A stretch of DNA of 12,524 bases from Deltaproteobacteria bacterium CG_4_8_14_3_um_filter_43_13 (GTDB lineage: Bacteria; Desulfobacterota; UBA8473), in the NCBI GenBank assembly GCA_002782605.1, contig PFIF01000043.1, positions 1-12,524 of the forward strand, in the 5' to 3' direction. The notes beneath the pieces are model-generated. The model made no database searches and was not told the DNA's origin. It saw only the letters and a program-made list of their open reading frames with translations. A program made the translations under genes and the position numbers. Below, in pieces: positions 1-7,372 of this stretch (the first letter of the stretch is position 1; every line of letters begins with the position of its first letter).

Positions 1-7
1 AAACTGG

Positions 8-1195
8 TTAATCACTAAGAAAAAATTTGTAGCGTAGCTGGTTTTGCGTTTCTAAAAGTCGTCCCGCCAATGCTAACTGCCTCATTCCCTGCTGTGTCGT
101 CCTGTATCTGCCGACGTATTTCTTACCGTTAACAATGACTTCAATTTCTGGATTCGCGTTACGAATAAGGTTGTCCGACATGAACGGTTTCAGCTTCGCG
201 GTAGGATCTGAAGAAAGAATTTTTTCTCCTTCGGTTCGTGTAAAAACCTTGCCTTTATCGTCTTGGTAGTGAGAAATCAGATCGATGTTTTCTCCATGCT
301 TAAGAGGTTTTCGAATCTTTGTCAGTTCCCGCGTTTTCCCATACCAAAGCAAAAAATCCGCTGTTGTCGTTAGAAATTCAGACGCTACGAGCGAGCGAGT
401 TTTTGTGAAGGCAATTTGGCTGATGAAGTTTTCACTCCCGAACACCTCATCCATCACGCACCGCACCAGATGGACGTTCTCATCGCCAATCTGCACGAAG
501 ACGCTGCCGGTTTCGGTGAGTAGTTCACGGGCAACGACGATACGGTCGCGCAAATATGACAGATAGGAATGGATGCCGAGCTTCCAGGTGTCGCGGAATG
601 CACGTACCTGTTCGGGCTGGCGGGTGGCGTCCTCGGCCTTGCCGTCCTTCACCTCGCGCTTGCGGGTACTGACCTGCCAGTTGGAACTAAACTTGATGCC
701 GTAGGGCGGGTCGAAATAGGTGGTCTGAACCTTGCCCTTGAGCCCCTCCTTCTCGGCCAGGCTGGTCATCACCAGCAGTGAATCGCCCAGAATCATTCGG
801 TTCGACCAGTGGCCGTCGTGCTGATAAAAGTCTACCCGCTGGTCAAATTCGTCGGGCAGGCCATTGAAGTCAGCAAACAGGTTAAGCTGGTTCTCGCAGG
901 GTTGCTCGATGCGAGGCAATGCGTCAATTAACGCCCGTGGGTGAATCTTCTCCTGAATGTAAATCGGCACAACGGGGACGGCGAGGTCAGTCTGATCCTG
1001 TTCATCCTTACCCTTCCAGACTAATTGCGGGTCGAGGGACGGATCGCGGGGGTAGAGCATGGTCTTGGGTGCGTGCTCATCCTCGGAAACAAAGTCGCGC
1101 AGTTCTTCGGTAGGGATATTCTTGCGCTTGTCCTTGTGGCGAAGAGACTCGACGGGCGTAGGGCCGTTGTTTTTCGTGGTTCGTTTTCTGGCCAT
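8..1195 (-). pseudogene. DNA adenine methyltransferase (Mod-like), frame stops early
   Basis: This encodes the N-terminal part of a site-specific adenine methyltransferase, the modification partner of the restriction subunit just upstream. The catalytic motif IV DPPY is at residues 162-165, preceded by a conserved WSNRMILGDSLLVMTSL block (130-146) and followed by ETGSVFVQIGDENVH (228-242). These are typical of beta-class (DPPY-first) type III-like enzymes. The frame ends with TAA at residue 395. Homologues of this class, as I recall them, run to roughly 900 residues and carry the SAM-binding motif (DPTCGSGTT type) near the C-terminus, which is absent here. Around the stop the frame reads LSD-stop-PV, where relatives have a D(F/Y)P motif, so one base change (TAT to TAA) would explain it. 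The window ends 7 bases later, so reading beyond the stop cannot be tested. The start ATG lies one base after the res stop, with GGAG about 10 bases upstream. Family confident; inactive status is inference. Confidence 0.8.
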
Positions 1196-1196
1196 A

Positions 1197-4190
1197 TCAC
1201 TTGTTCTCCATCGTTGTTTTGTTCTTACGTAACTGCGCCCGGATCAGGTTTTCCGTATTCCAGGGGTCAGCGATTTCGATGAATTCCCAGCGGCCATAAC
1301 CGCCGTGGTTGTTGACTGCCGGAACCCATAGGGTGCGTGCAGTGGCAACTTTGGCCGACTTGTCTTTCTTTTTCTCGCCAGTGACCTCGATGAGGAGATT
1401 CAGCAGGTCATCGGCGCCGTTTCCGTCGTCAATGCAGGCGATGAAGTCGGGGAGGTAGTTCTTCTCCTCGCCGTTCAAGATATAAGGGATGGTGAAGCTG
1501 AGGTTGTGGTTCTTGACGTAGCGGACGACCTCTTTCATGTCCTCCAGCGCCTTGGCTAGCTTCTGCTCCCAGGAATCGGTATCGGCAACGACGTGGGAGA
1601 TGTGACATTTATCGTCACGTGTGGCGTAAACAGGGCGTGTCGTGTCAAAATCAACGTAGCGTGTGGAGCCAATTGTGTCGTAGGGGCGGAGGATCGGCTT
1701 CAAGGCTGCCGTACCGTCGGTGGCGGTGACAATGGCATTGTAGATGCGGTCGGCAGCGTCATGGGCAAACTCGATGAGCAACAGCAGTTGCGGGAAGGTG
1801 TGGTCTTTGAGCGTCACGCACTCGGCCAGCCAGCGTTTGGCAATGGCAAGCAACTGCGGGAAGAGCCAGGGTTTGTCGTTTCCATCATCGTCCCGAAAGT
1901 ATTGTTCGAGGGTCAGCTTGGCAAGCAGGAAGGCAACTTCATTGGGCCGGTGGCGTTTGAGGTCGTCTAGAGTGTGTATACTCGATTCGCCGACGATAGG
2001 GGCGTTCTCGACGGTAGTGGGAATGTCCGCAGTTGAGAGGGAGAATTTGGAGTCTTCTGTAAAGGTAGCGGACAGGCGTTCACCGGCTATGTCATAACGG
2101 TAGCCAAGCAGACGCGGAAAGGTGATCTCGCAGGCAATGCGGCTTTCGAGAGCGCGGACCCTGGTCGGCAGGGGGCCGGGTTTGGGTTCCTTGGTTGAAC
2201 CACTGCATGGGATAAACGAGAAGGGCACACCATACACTTCAGCATACTCCGGCTCGAACATGCCGTGTTCATTAGCAGCGTAGCTCATCCGCCGCAACCC
2301 ACGGCCGACGACTTGCTCGCACAGAAGCTGCGTGCCAAAGGCGCGGACGCCCAGCACGTGAGTGACGGTGTTGGCATCCCAGCCCTCGGTAAGCATGGAA
2401 ACGCTGACCACGCATTTGACGTGCTCTCCGAGCTTTCCTGCCTTACCGACGGTGTTCATCACTTCACGAAGCAGGTCTTCATCGGTGAGGTTTCCAGCGT
2501 CACGGCCGGGGAAGCGAAGACTATAGTCGGCCTTGAACTCTTCGATTTCGCGATTGGCGATCTTCTTGAAGTCGGCACTCATGGCCTCGCCTGATTCAAG
2601 TTGCTTACTGTCAACAAGGATGGTGTTTGGACGGCGAAGCCAGCCGCCTTTGGTGTCGTCATTGCGGAAGATAGGAAGCTGTCCGGCCTGAACAAAGGAT
2701 TTATCGCCTATCTCCTTCTCCCATCCGGCAATGTAATCGAAGACCACCTTTGAAACATTCGTATTGTTGCAGACGACGATGAAGACGGGCGGGGTGATAC
2801 CTTTGGCACGGGCATCATCATTTTTTACCCAAATGTCGTAGTATTTTTCGTAGTTGCTGTATAGGCTGTGCAACGCACCCTGAAGTTCTAAGGGGAGTTT
2901 TGGCTCGCCACCGACGTCCTCAGTCTTGCGGCGCTTCCTGGGAAGGTGCTCTCGGATGCGCAGCCAGAGGTCACGGTAGGTGGGTTGTTCGCCAGTCATT
3001 GAATCGTCGGACACGGGCACACGGGGGACCTTCACGATGCCAGCTTCGATGGAGTCGATGAGAGAGAAATCGGAGACAACCCAGGGAAAAAGCGTGCCCT
3101 CGGGATATCCAGAGCCGCGCAGGAAGAAGGGCGTTGCAGAAAGGTCGTAGATGGCCTTCACGCCGATTTTTGCCTTCACTGCTTCAATGCCGGAAATCCA
3201 GACACGGGCTTCTTCCTCTCGCTTCCTGGCTTCGATGCGATCGTCGCCAGTGAGCTTTTCATCCTCCACATCCGGTTTGCGGCGGTAGCAATGATGTGCC
3301 TCGTCATTCAGAACCATGATGTTCTTCTTGTTGCCTAATTCACGGCAAACACGCCGGACCATCTGGTCGGAAGTTTCGGTGAAGGCGCTCGTTTTCCCCT
3401 CAGCCAGTATAGCCTTGGTAATCTTTCCTGCGGCAACCTTCTCACGCAGCAGGAATGCATGAAAATTCGTAATTAGAATCTTCGCCTGACTAAGCTGCTC
3501 TGACGATTGGGTCGGGAGGATGTCGCGTTGGCGGTAGTAGTTCTGTGGATCGTTGGGGAGCAGAACTCGCAGACGGTCGCGAATGGTGATACCGGGCGTA
3601 ATGATGAGAAAAGTGTCGGAAAAGCGCGCGTCCTTCGGATTGGCGAGCTTGTTCAGTGTGTGCCAGGCAATGACCATTGCCATAACGACGGTCTTGCCGG
3701 AGCCGGTTGCCATTTTGAAGGCCATGCGGGGCAGACCTGGGTTCGATGTATCGTTCGCCGCACGGAGTGCGTTTTCGATCCAGCCGTCATTGTACTTTTT
3801 TGCTACCTCGGTGATATAGATGGCGGTTTCGAGGGCTTCAATCTGGCAGAAGAAAAGCTTCTTTTCTCGGTCTGGAGCGATCCAGTAAGCGAGCAGCCGA
3901 CTTGTTGTCGGTGTTACTCCAAGATAACCGCCTTTCCGCCAGAGTTTTACTCGTGCACGGATCTGGTTGACAAGTTTGTTCTCTTCGATCCTGTCTCGCG
4001 TCCATTCGGTATCGAACGACAACTGCTTGGACCCTTTCTTACGGGGCTGAGCAATGGGGACAAAGTAGGAACTTATCCGGCGGCCGCTTTCGATTTCGTT
4101 GGTGATGCCCTCATCGGTAAAGCGGAAATGGCTAGTCGGCTCTAGGAAGGGGGAATTGATGACCGGGTTCTCGATGACTATCTGGTTCAT
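1197..4190 (-). CDS. Type III-like restriction subunit: SF2 helicase with C-terminal PD-(D/E)xK nuclease
   Basis: This is an ATP-dependent restriction subunit that translocates on and cleaves unmodified DNA together with the methyltransferase. Numbered from the chosen start (997 aa), it shows Walker A MATGSGKT at 160-167, a DEAH-type box NDEAHH near 295-300, the SATP motif at 351-354, and a QVVGRGLRR motif VI. A nuclease-like C-terminus follows, with PDF at 914-916 and EVTGEKK from about 935. The order matches the ~1000-aa class of restriction helicases and the length looks complete. An ATG 18 bases upstream is also in frame, but I chose the ATG at 4190: its first bases overlap the stop of the 58-aa gene (ATGA), AAGGTG is well spaced before it, and the N-terminal MNQIVIENPVINSPF block resembles family starts. 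The methyltransferase follows after one base. This res-before-mod order differs from classical type III loci such as EcoP1. Confidence 0.93.
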   Translation of the reverse strand: MNQIVIENPVINSPFLEPTSHFRFTDEGITNEIESGRRISSYFVPIAQPRKKGSKQLSFDTEWTRDRIEENKLVNQIRARVKLWRKGGYLGVTPTTSRLLAYWIAPDREKKLFFCQIEALETAIYITEVAKKYNDGWIENALRAANDTSNPGLPRMAFKMATGSGKTVVMAMVIAWHTLNKLANPKDARFSDTFLIITPGITIRDRLRVLLPNDPQNYYRQRDILPTQSSEQLSQAKILITNFHAFLLREKVAAGKITKAILAEGKTSAFTETSDQMVRRVCRELGNKKNIMVLNDEAHHCYRRKPDVEDEKLTGDDRIEARKREEEARVWISGIEAVKAKIGVKAIYDLSATPFFLRGSGYPEGTLFPWVVSDFSLIDSIEAGIVKVPRVPVSDDSMTGEQPTYRDLWLRIREHLPRKRRKTEDVGGEPKLPLELQGALHSLYSNYEKYYDIWVKNDDARAKGITPPVFIVVCNNTNVSKVVFDYIAGWEKEIGDKSFVQAGQLPIFRNDDTKGGWLRRPNTILVDSKQLESGEAMSADFKKIANREIEEFKADYSLRFPGRDAGNLTDEDLLREVMNTVGKAGKLGEHVKCVVSVSMLTEGWDANTVTHVLGVRAFGTQLLCEQVVGRGLRRMSYAANEHGMFEPEYAEVYGVPFSFIPCSGSTKEPKPGPLPTRVRALESRIACEITFPRLLGYRYDIAGERLSATFTEDSKFSLSTADIPTTVENAPIVGESSIHTLDDLKRHRPNEVAFLLAKLTLEQYFRDDDGNDKPWLFPQLLAIAKRWLAECVTLKDHTFPQLLLLIEFAHDAADRIYNAIVTATDGTAALKPILRPYDTIGSTRYVDFDTTRPVYATRDDKCHISHVVADTDSWEQKLAKALEDMKEVVRYVKNHNLSFTIPYILNGEEKNYLPDFIACIDDGNGADDLLNLLIEVTGEKKKDKSAKVATARTLWVPAVNNHGGYGRWEFIEIADPWNTENLIRAQLRKNKTTMENK

Positions 4191-4363
4191 GGGCGATTCA
4201 CCTTGCATGCCTCCGCACAGACCTCCACGCTCTTGCCGTTCCAGACCAGTTCCACCTCGCGCTTGTCCTCGAACAGCAGAAAGCGGTACTTATCCGGCAG
4301 GGGCTTGTCGGCTTCGATATAACGGATTATCTCTTGTTGTTCCTGTTCGGTCAGTCGTGGCAT
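4187..4363 (-). CDS. 58-aa charged small protein leading the R-M operon (copy 1)
   Basis: A short gene whose product begins MPRLTEQEQQEIIRYIEADK and continues with a basic/acidic stretch ending in ELVWNGK, then a cysteine-containing tail. Its TGA stop overlaps the ATG of the restriction subunit (ATGA), so the two are probably translationally coupled, which supports it being real. From memory, similar small proteins occur next to this class of restriction helicase and methyltransferase and are often about 80 residues, with a longer C-terminus, so this copy may be shortened. No catalytic motif is visible; a structural or regulatory role in the R-M complex is only a guess. It is nearly identical in its first 44 codons to a second gene at 6413-6589, also 58 codons long. 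No strong ribosome binding site precedes the ATG (GAAGAAG is about 10 bases away). Confidence 0.72.
   Translation of the reverse strand: MPRLTEQEQQEIIRYIEADKPLPDKYRFLLFEDKREVELVWNGKSVEVCAEACKVNRP
4232..4363 (-). repeat. Direct repeat, copy 1 (5' part of 58-aa gene)
   Basis: The first 132 bases of this small gene match 6458-6589 in the same orientation. By my count 118 of 132 positions agree, including a 47-base perfect block at 4302-4348 (partner 6528-6574). Similarity fades abruptly after the codon for K44. The two copies bracket the TIR and HNH genes. Most differences are at third codon positions, so both copies appear to have been under protein-level constraint. Confidence 0.9.
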
Positions 4364-4538
4364 GAAAATTATCTTCTTCGTGGTGTTCTACCCGGTTTCA
4401 GGCCGAGGGACGTGATGGAAAATACAATGCCTGCATAAACAACCAGCAACCATGAGGATACTGAGGTTTTGAATTACACCACATTTTTGCGCCGAGTGAT
4501 TGCTAGTCGGCTTGATGCATTAGTTAGATTAAGCATAT

Positions 4539-5534
4539 CTACTGAATTAGCGACCTTGCCTCAAGATCAAGTATTTTTTTATTATTTACGTTGAAAAAAT
4601 GACCGCGCCTAATATTCTGCAAATTGCCTGAGAAGTTCCTAGCTAATGAAACACAATAGGTTGCTCCATTGAAGATCGAGACCTGCGAGACGATAGAGAT
4701 TTTGTCAGAGGCCCAATTTACGGTAATTATATGGCCAAGCCGCCTGTTACCTTCAACTGGCTCATCGCCTAAAATTGGGTTATTACCAACGACACAAAGG
4801 GGGTAGTCAGCCTTCTCGCCATATCGAATAAACTTTCGCGCTGGATCAAAGGATTGATGTAAAAGAAAATCCGCACCTTCCCAGTACACTAGGTAGTTAA
4901 ATGCAATTTTTGAGATTGCTCGAAAAACTGTAGTATCTATTAAGGCATTTACTTCACAAAACAAATCCTCTCTTTGATTTTCTCGTAGACCTGCCTCGCC
5001 TTTATACTCAAATTTAATTCCTTTTTCAGATAGAACCTTGCATGCAGTATTAACATCAATGCCAAAAGCTCTAATGGCCCTAGGGTTTTTCAAATCAAAT
5101 TCATTTTTGTCAAGATAATCTTTCTTAGGGATCTGATCCAATAGATAGTATTCATACTCAGAAGGTTGTTTTTTCAAGAAACCGATTTGTGGTACAGGTT
5201 TTACCACGATTTCGTTTTGATCTTGCGAATATTCCCTATAAGCGTAAGCTCCTCTACATTCGCCCTCTGCGATTTTGATTATTATCCTGCTCTTTTTTCC
5301 TAGGGATTTGAATTCGTTTGGGCTTTTCAACTCGAATTTAAACCTATATGCTCCTTCAAGCGTATCTCTAGCCATAGTGATCTCAAGGTTGTCTCCAAAG
5401 TACTTATTGCAATCATCACATACTATTTTTAAGGTGAAATTGTTTGTAAACAAGCCAAAGGATTGAGGCATAACGTGTTCTGTCTTAATAAATGAAGTGA
5501 GGGGTTTATCCTCAACACAATAAATGCATTTCAT
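4539..5534 (-). CDS. HNH_5-type endonuclease domain protein
   Basis: A predicted nuclease with a zinc-bound HNH fold at the N-terminus and a C-terminal region of about 270 residues that I do not recognise. From the ATG start (331 aa): CxxC at C3/C6, EHVMPQSFG at 19-27 holding the HNH histidine, and CDDCNKYFG at 39-47 giving the second cysteine pair and conserved N. This arrangement is that of HNH endonuclease 5 domains. An in-frame TTG four codons upstream is possible, but neither start has a clear ribosome binding site. The gene follows the TIR gene by 107 bases on the same strand and sits before the R-M operon, so a role in phage defence is likely by context. It has no ATPase partner, unlike Septu-type HNH systems. 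Base composition is visibly AT-richer than res-mod, suggesting separate ancestry. DNA cleavage is inferred from the motif only. Confidence 0.8.
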   Translation of the reverse strand: MKCIYCVEDKPLTSFIKTEHVMPQSFGLFTNNFTLKIVCDDCNKYFGDNLEITMARDTLEGAYRFKFELKSPNEFKSLGKKSRIIIKIAEGECRGAYAYREYSQDQNEIVVKPVPQIGFLKKQPSEYEYYLLDQIPKKDYLDKNEFDLKNPRAIRAFGIDVNTACKVLSEKGIKFEYKGEAGLRENQREDLFCEVNALIDTTVFRAISKIAFNYLVYWEGADFLLHQSFDPARKFIRYGEKADYPLCVVGNNPILGDEPVEGNRRLGHIITVNWASDKISIVSQVSIFNGATYCVSLARNFSGNLQNIRRGHFFNVNNKKILDLEARSLIQ

Positions 5535-5558
5535 TCGGATTCGCAATCTTAAACAGGG

Positions 5559-5645
5559 TTATTGAGAACTAGCCCGAGCTGACAAGTGCCCAGTCAGTTT
5601 TTCAGCGCATTCATGTAAAGCGAGATGTTCAGCAGCATATTTCAC
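5559..5645 (-). CDS. Possible 28-aa peptide overlapping the TIR stop (doubtful)
   Basis: A GTG-initiated 28-codon frame overlaps the TIR stop codon (GTGA) and fills most of the gap before the HNH gene. It has a helical, His/Glu/Ala-rich composition (begins KYAAEHLALHECAEKL). No ribosome binding site beyond the coupling and no recognised family. It may instead be the remnant of a longer gene or chance. Confidence 0.15.
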   Translation of the reverse strand: MKYAAEHLALHECAEKLTGHLSARASSQ

Positions 5646-6331
5646 TTTGACCATTCATAAAATAGATAGGTCCTTACCTTTTCATAATCAATACGTCGAA
5701 TTCCACCTTGCATGCTGAATAGAGACAGAGATGCCATGTTTTCAAAAATTTCTTTGGCCCGATCCGTTTCAGAGCATTTCATTCCAACATTCCTAAGCAT
5801 GTATACAAGATTGAGCGTGTCCGTAAATGTTTTAGCGTATCGTAGCTGCTCCGCAATTATCTCTATGAGTTGTCCATCACGAGCAAATGGATCATCAAGT
5901 ACATTTGTAACAGATGTCTCCCCAATACCGAGCGCCCTGAGGATTAATGGTAATGAATTCTGAACTCCTGAGCTGATGTCTACGTACTGAAGGCCAGCAA
6001 GCTCAAGCGGAGATTTTTCAGTTGATACATATTCAAGAAGGAGTGGTTTTATATTCTTTTCAAGTTCAGTTGCTCTAATCAACTCCCTTAAACACCATTT
6101 TGACTCTATTGATTTTTTAGAAATGATGAAAAGGAAAAAGTGTTGACGAATTATGGCTTCTAAAATTTCAACTGCGAAATAATCGCCGCCCTCAAGGCCT
6201 TCTTTATCCCACCAAACATTAATCCCAAGGCTTTCTAGGGCTTCTGCTAATGATTTAGCGACAGAGAAATCTGGTTCATGTGAAGAATGACTTATAAAAA
6301 CAGAACCAATCGTGCTCTGTCGAGTAGACAT
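5642..6331 (-). CDS. TIR-domain protein, candidate NAD+-degrading or signalling defence effector
   Basis: A 229-aa protein with an N-terminal TIR (TIR_2-like) domain. Visible landmarks are the first beta strand SVFISHSSH (10-18), the VWWDKEGLEGGDYF loop (39-52), and SKWCLRE (77-83), where E83 occupies the place of the catalytic glutamate of NADase TIR domains. The TIR fold ends near residue 135. Residues about 150-229 form a helical tail ending in a YEKVRTYLFYEW stretch that I do not recognise. There is no membrane segment, NACHT/NB-ARC or SLOG domain, so sensing must come from the tail or a partner. The ATG is preceded by a strong AGGAGGT, seven bases away. Its neighbours are an HNH protein downstream and a duplicated 58-aa gene upstream. 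TIR enzymes in bacteria commonly deplete NAD+ or make signalling nucleotides in abortive infection; that activity here is inference. Confidence 0.88.
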   Translation of the reverse strand: MSTRQSTIGSVFISHSSHEPDFSVAKSLAEALESLGINVWWDKEGLEGGDYFAVEILEAIIRQHFFLFIISKKSIESKWCLRELIRATELEKNIKPLLLEYVSTEKSPLELAGLQYVDISSGVQNSLPLILRALGIGETSVTNVLDDPFARDGQLIEIIAEQLRYAKTFTDTLNLVYMLRNVGMKCSETDRAKEIFENMASLSLFSMQGGIRRIDYEKVRTYLFYEWSK

Positions 6332-6339
6332 CTTTTCAA

Positions 6340-6369
6340 CCTCCTCCCCATACCGTGTTAGGGGTGAGG
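6340..6369 (-). promoter_or_regulatory. Hairpin covering the TIR ribosome binding site
   Basis: On the minus strand CCTCACCCC, an 11-base loop and GGGGAGGAGG can pair: four C-G pairs, an A.A mismatch, then C-G, a bulged G and T-A, C-G, C-G. The 3' arm contains the AGGAGG ribosome binding site of the TIR gene, so translation initiation could be masked until the leader is refolded. Seen by eye; no folding energy was computed. Confidence 0.4.
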
Positions 6370-6387
6370 AACGGTCATAACTAATTA

Positions 6388-6416
6388 AGTATATTGTAAA
6401 ATCTAGATAATCTTAA
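6388..6416 (-). promoter_or_regulatory. Candidate sigma70-type promoter for the TIR gene
   Basis: TTAAGA (6411-6416, 4 of 6 to the -35 consensus), a 17-base spacer and TATACT (6388-6393, 5 of 6 to the -10 consensus). A start near 6381 would give a leader of about 50 bases containing the hairpin over the ribosome binding site. The -35 box overlaps the stop codon of the upstream 58-aa gene. Confidence 0.45.
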
Positions 6417-6589
6417 CTCCGATTACTTGTCAATTTATGCCCCTTATCCTCTTCTGTCTTGCCCTTCCAGACCAGTTCAACCTCACGTTTTTTCTCAAAC
6501 AGCAGAAAGCGAAATTTATCCGGCAGTGGCTTGTCGGCTTCGATATAACGGATTATCTCTTGTTGTTCCTGTTCAGTTAGTCGTGACAT
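6413..6589 (-). CDS. 58-aa small protein, second copy upstream of the TIR gene
   Basis: A paralogue of the small gene that leads the R-M operon. The product begins MSRLTEQEQQEIIRYIEADK and has the same length (58 aa), diverging after ELVWKGK. The C-terminal tail (TEEDKGHKL then basic residues) differs from copy 1. Its KGKxExD pattern resembles residues 59-68 of the methyltransferase in this window (LVWKGKDEQD), so the tail may derive from recombination with a mod gene. A GTG eleven codons upstream could extend the frame, but the ATG at 6589 matches the start of copy 1. No clear ribosome binding site. No res gene follows it; the TIR gene does, after 81 bases. It may be a relic of a second R-M operon or of the duplication that brought in the TIR-HNH pair. 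Function unknown. Confidence 0.6.
   Translation of the reverse strand: MSRLTEQEQQEIIRYIEADKPLPDKFRFLLFEKKREVELVWKGKTEEDKGHKLTSNRS
6458..6589 (-). repeat. Direct repeat, copy 2 (5' part of 58-aa gene)
   Basis: Partner of the repeat at 4232-4363, same orientation, about 89% identical with a 47-base perfect block at 6528-6574. The distance between copies is about 2.2 kb and the interval holds only the TIR and HNH genes. Confidence 0.9.
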
Positions 6590-6772
6590 AGGAATTATTC
6601 TAAAGTTCCTGTATAACTCCACACCCCACGGGAATCTTCAGGGCTCTATGCAATGACCATTCATACCTTGTCTTTGCACTCGCGGACTATCGACTTCCCC
6701 GATTAACAAAATTATTTCAATCTTACACGGCAGCCGCCAGGCGTCCACCGAATGACGGGTTATGCCACGGGG

Positions 6773-7075
6773 CTAAACATGAACAGGCTCGAAACGATGA
6801 ATGTGCGACAACACATCAGAGAGGGCGTCTTTGGCTTGCGCTGTATCGTAATCGGTCTGCAAGCCGATCCAGAAACCGTCGCTGGTACCGAAGAAGCGAG
6901 ACAGGCGTAAGCCGGTGTCGACGGTTACGGCCCGCTTGCCCGCGACGATCTCTCCGATGCGCCGTTGCGGCACCCCGATTTCCTTGGCAAGCCGGTACTG
7001 GGTAATACCCATCGGCTTCAAAAATTCCTCCAGCAAGATTTCACCGGGGGTAGGGTAAGGTATTTCACGCGGCAT
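6773..7075 (-). CDS. higA: HigA-type antitoxin, XRE-family DNA-binding protein
   Basis: A 100-aa antitoxin that binds and neutralises the HigB toxin encoded just upstream and represses their shared promoter. The opening PREIPYPTPGEILLEEFLKPMG is the classic HigA N-terminus. A helix-turn-helix follows (ITQYRLAKEIGVPQRRIGEIVAGKR, roughly residues 23-47), then the usual L-R-L-SRFFG and FWIGLQ segments. An in-frame GTG two codons earlier exists, but GGAG lies seven bases before the ATG at 7075 and only about two before the GTG, so the ATG is preferred. The gap to the toxin stop is 12 bases. The toxin-first order is the usual one for higBA. The inverted repeat in the toxin promoter is a plausible operator for this protein. 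Confidence 0.93.
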   Translation of the reverse strand: MPREIPYPTPGEILLEEFLKPMGITQYRLAKEIGVPQRRIGEIVAGKRAVTVDTGLRLSRFFGTSDGFWIGLQTDYDTAQAKDALSDVLSHIHRFEPVHV

Positions 7076-7087
7076 GGTCACTCTCCT

Positions 7088-7366
7088 TCAATGGTAATCA
7101 ACGATCTCAACGTCGTATGCATGACCGTCCTCGAAGCGGAAGCATACGCGCCATTGATCGTTGATGCGGATACTCCATTGTCCGACTCGGCCGCGCTTCA
7201 ATTGCTCCAGCTTGTTATTGGGCGGAATACGCAAGTCTTCCAGCTTTTCCGCCCGGTTGAGCATTGCCAGCTTGCGCAAAGCCACGACTTGGATATTCAC
7301 GAAACGGGCAACCCGCTTGCCGTTGAACAGAGCTTCAGAGTCTGAACACTTGAACGTCGAGATCAT
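7088..7366 (-). CDS. higB: HigB-type toxin, RelE/ParE-superfamily mRNA interferase
   Basis: A 92-aa toxin expected to cleave mRNA on the ribosome when its antitoxin is lost. It has the HigB hallmarks: a KLEDLRIPPNNKLEQLKR segment in the middle, GQWSIRINDQWRVCFRF (residues about 62-78) and the DVEIVDYH C-terminus. Length is normal for the family. The ATG at 7366 has no recognisable ribosome binding site. The best promoter (-10 at 7373-7378) would start transcription at about the ATG itself, so the message may be leaderless or nearly so. This would keep toxin translation low relative to the antitoxin, which has a good GGAG. The gene begins 9 bases after the stop of a broken PIN-domain gene. Confidence 0.92.
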   Translation of the reverse strand: MISTFKCSDSEALFNGKRVARFVNIQVVALRKLAMLNRAEKLEDLRIPPNNKLEQLKRGRVGQWSIRINDQWRVCFRFEDGHAYDVEIVDYH

Positions 7367-7372
7367 GGATAA

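Noticed and set aside
285..2594. Several plus-strand open frames opposite the res and mod genes
   Set aside because: They are antisense shadows of strongly conserved minus-strand proteins, with no ribosome binding sites or recognisable domains.
4364..4538. Promoter for the R-M operon in the gap after the HNH gene
   Set aside because: The best pair found (TTGCTG, 17 bases, TGTATT) matches the consensus too weakly to report as a feature.
4539..6331. Thoeris, CBASS or Septu system
   Set aside because: No SIR2/SLOG protein, no nucleotidyltransferase and no SMC-like ATPase is encoded beside the TIR and HNH genes within the window.
5648..6666. Shared 11-mer GACCATTCATA at 5648-5658 and 6656-6666 as a possible insertion target duplication
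   Set aside because: Too short and AT-rich, no matching boundaries or flanking similarity; likely chance.
6623..6772. Terminator or hidden gene between the 58-aa copy 2 and higA
   Set aside because: No stable hairpin followed by a T-run and no frame with gene-like features could be seen.
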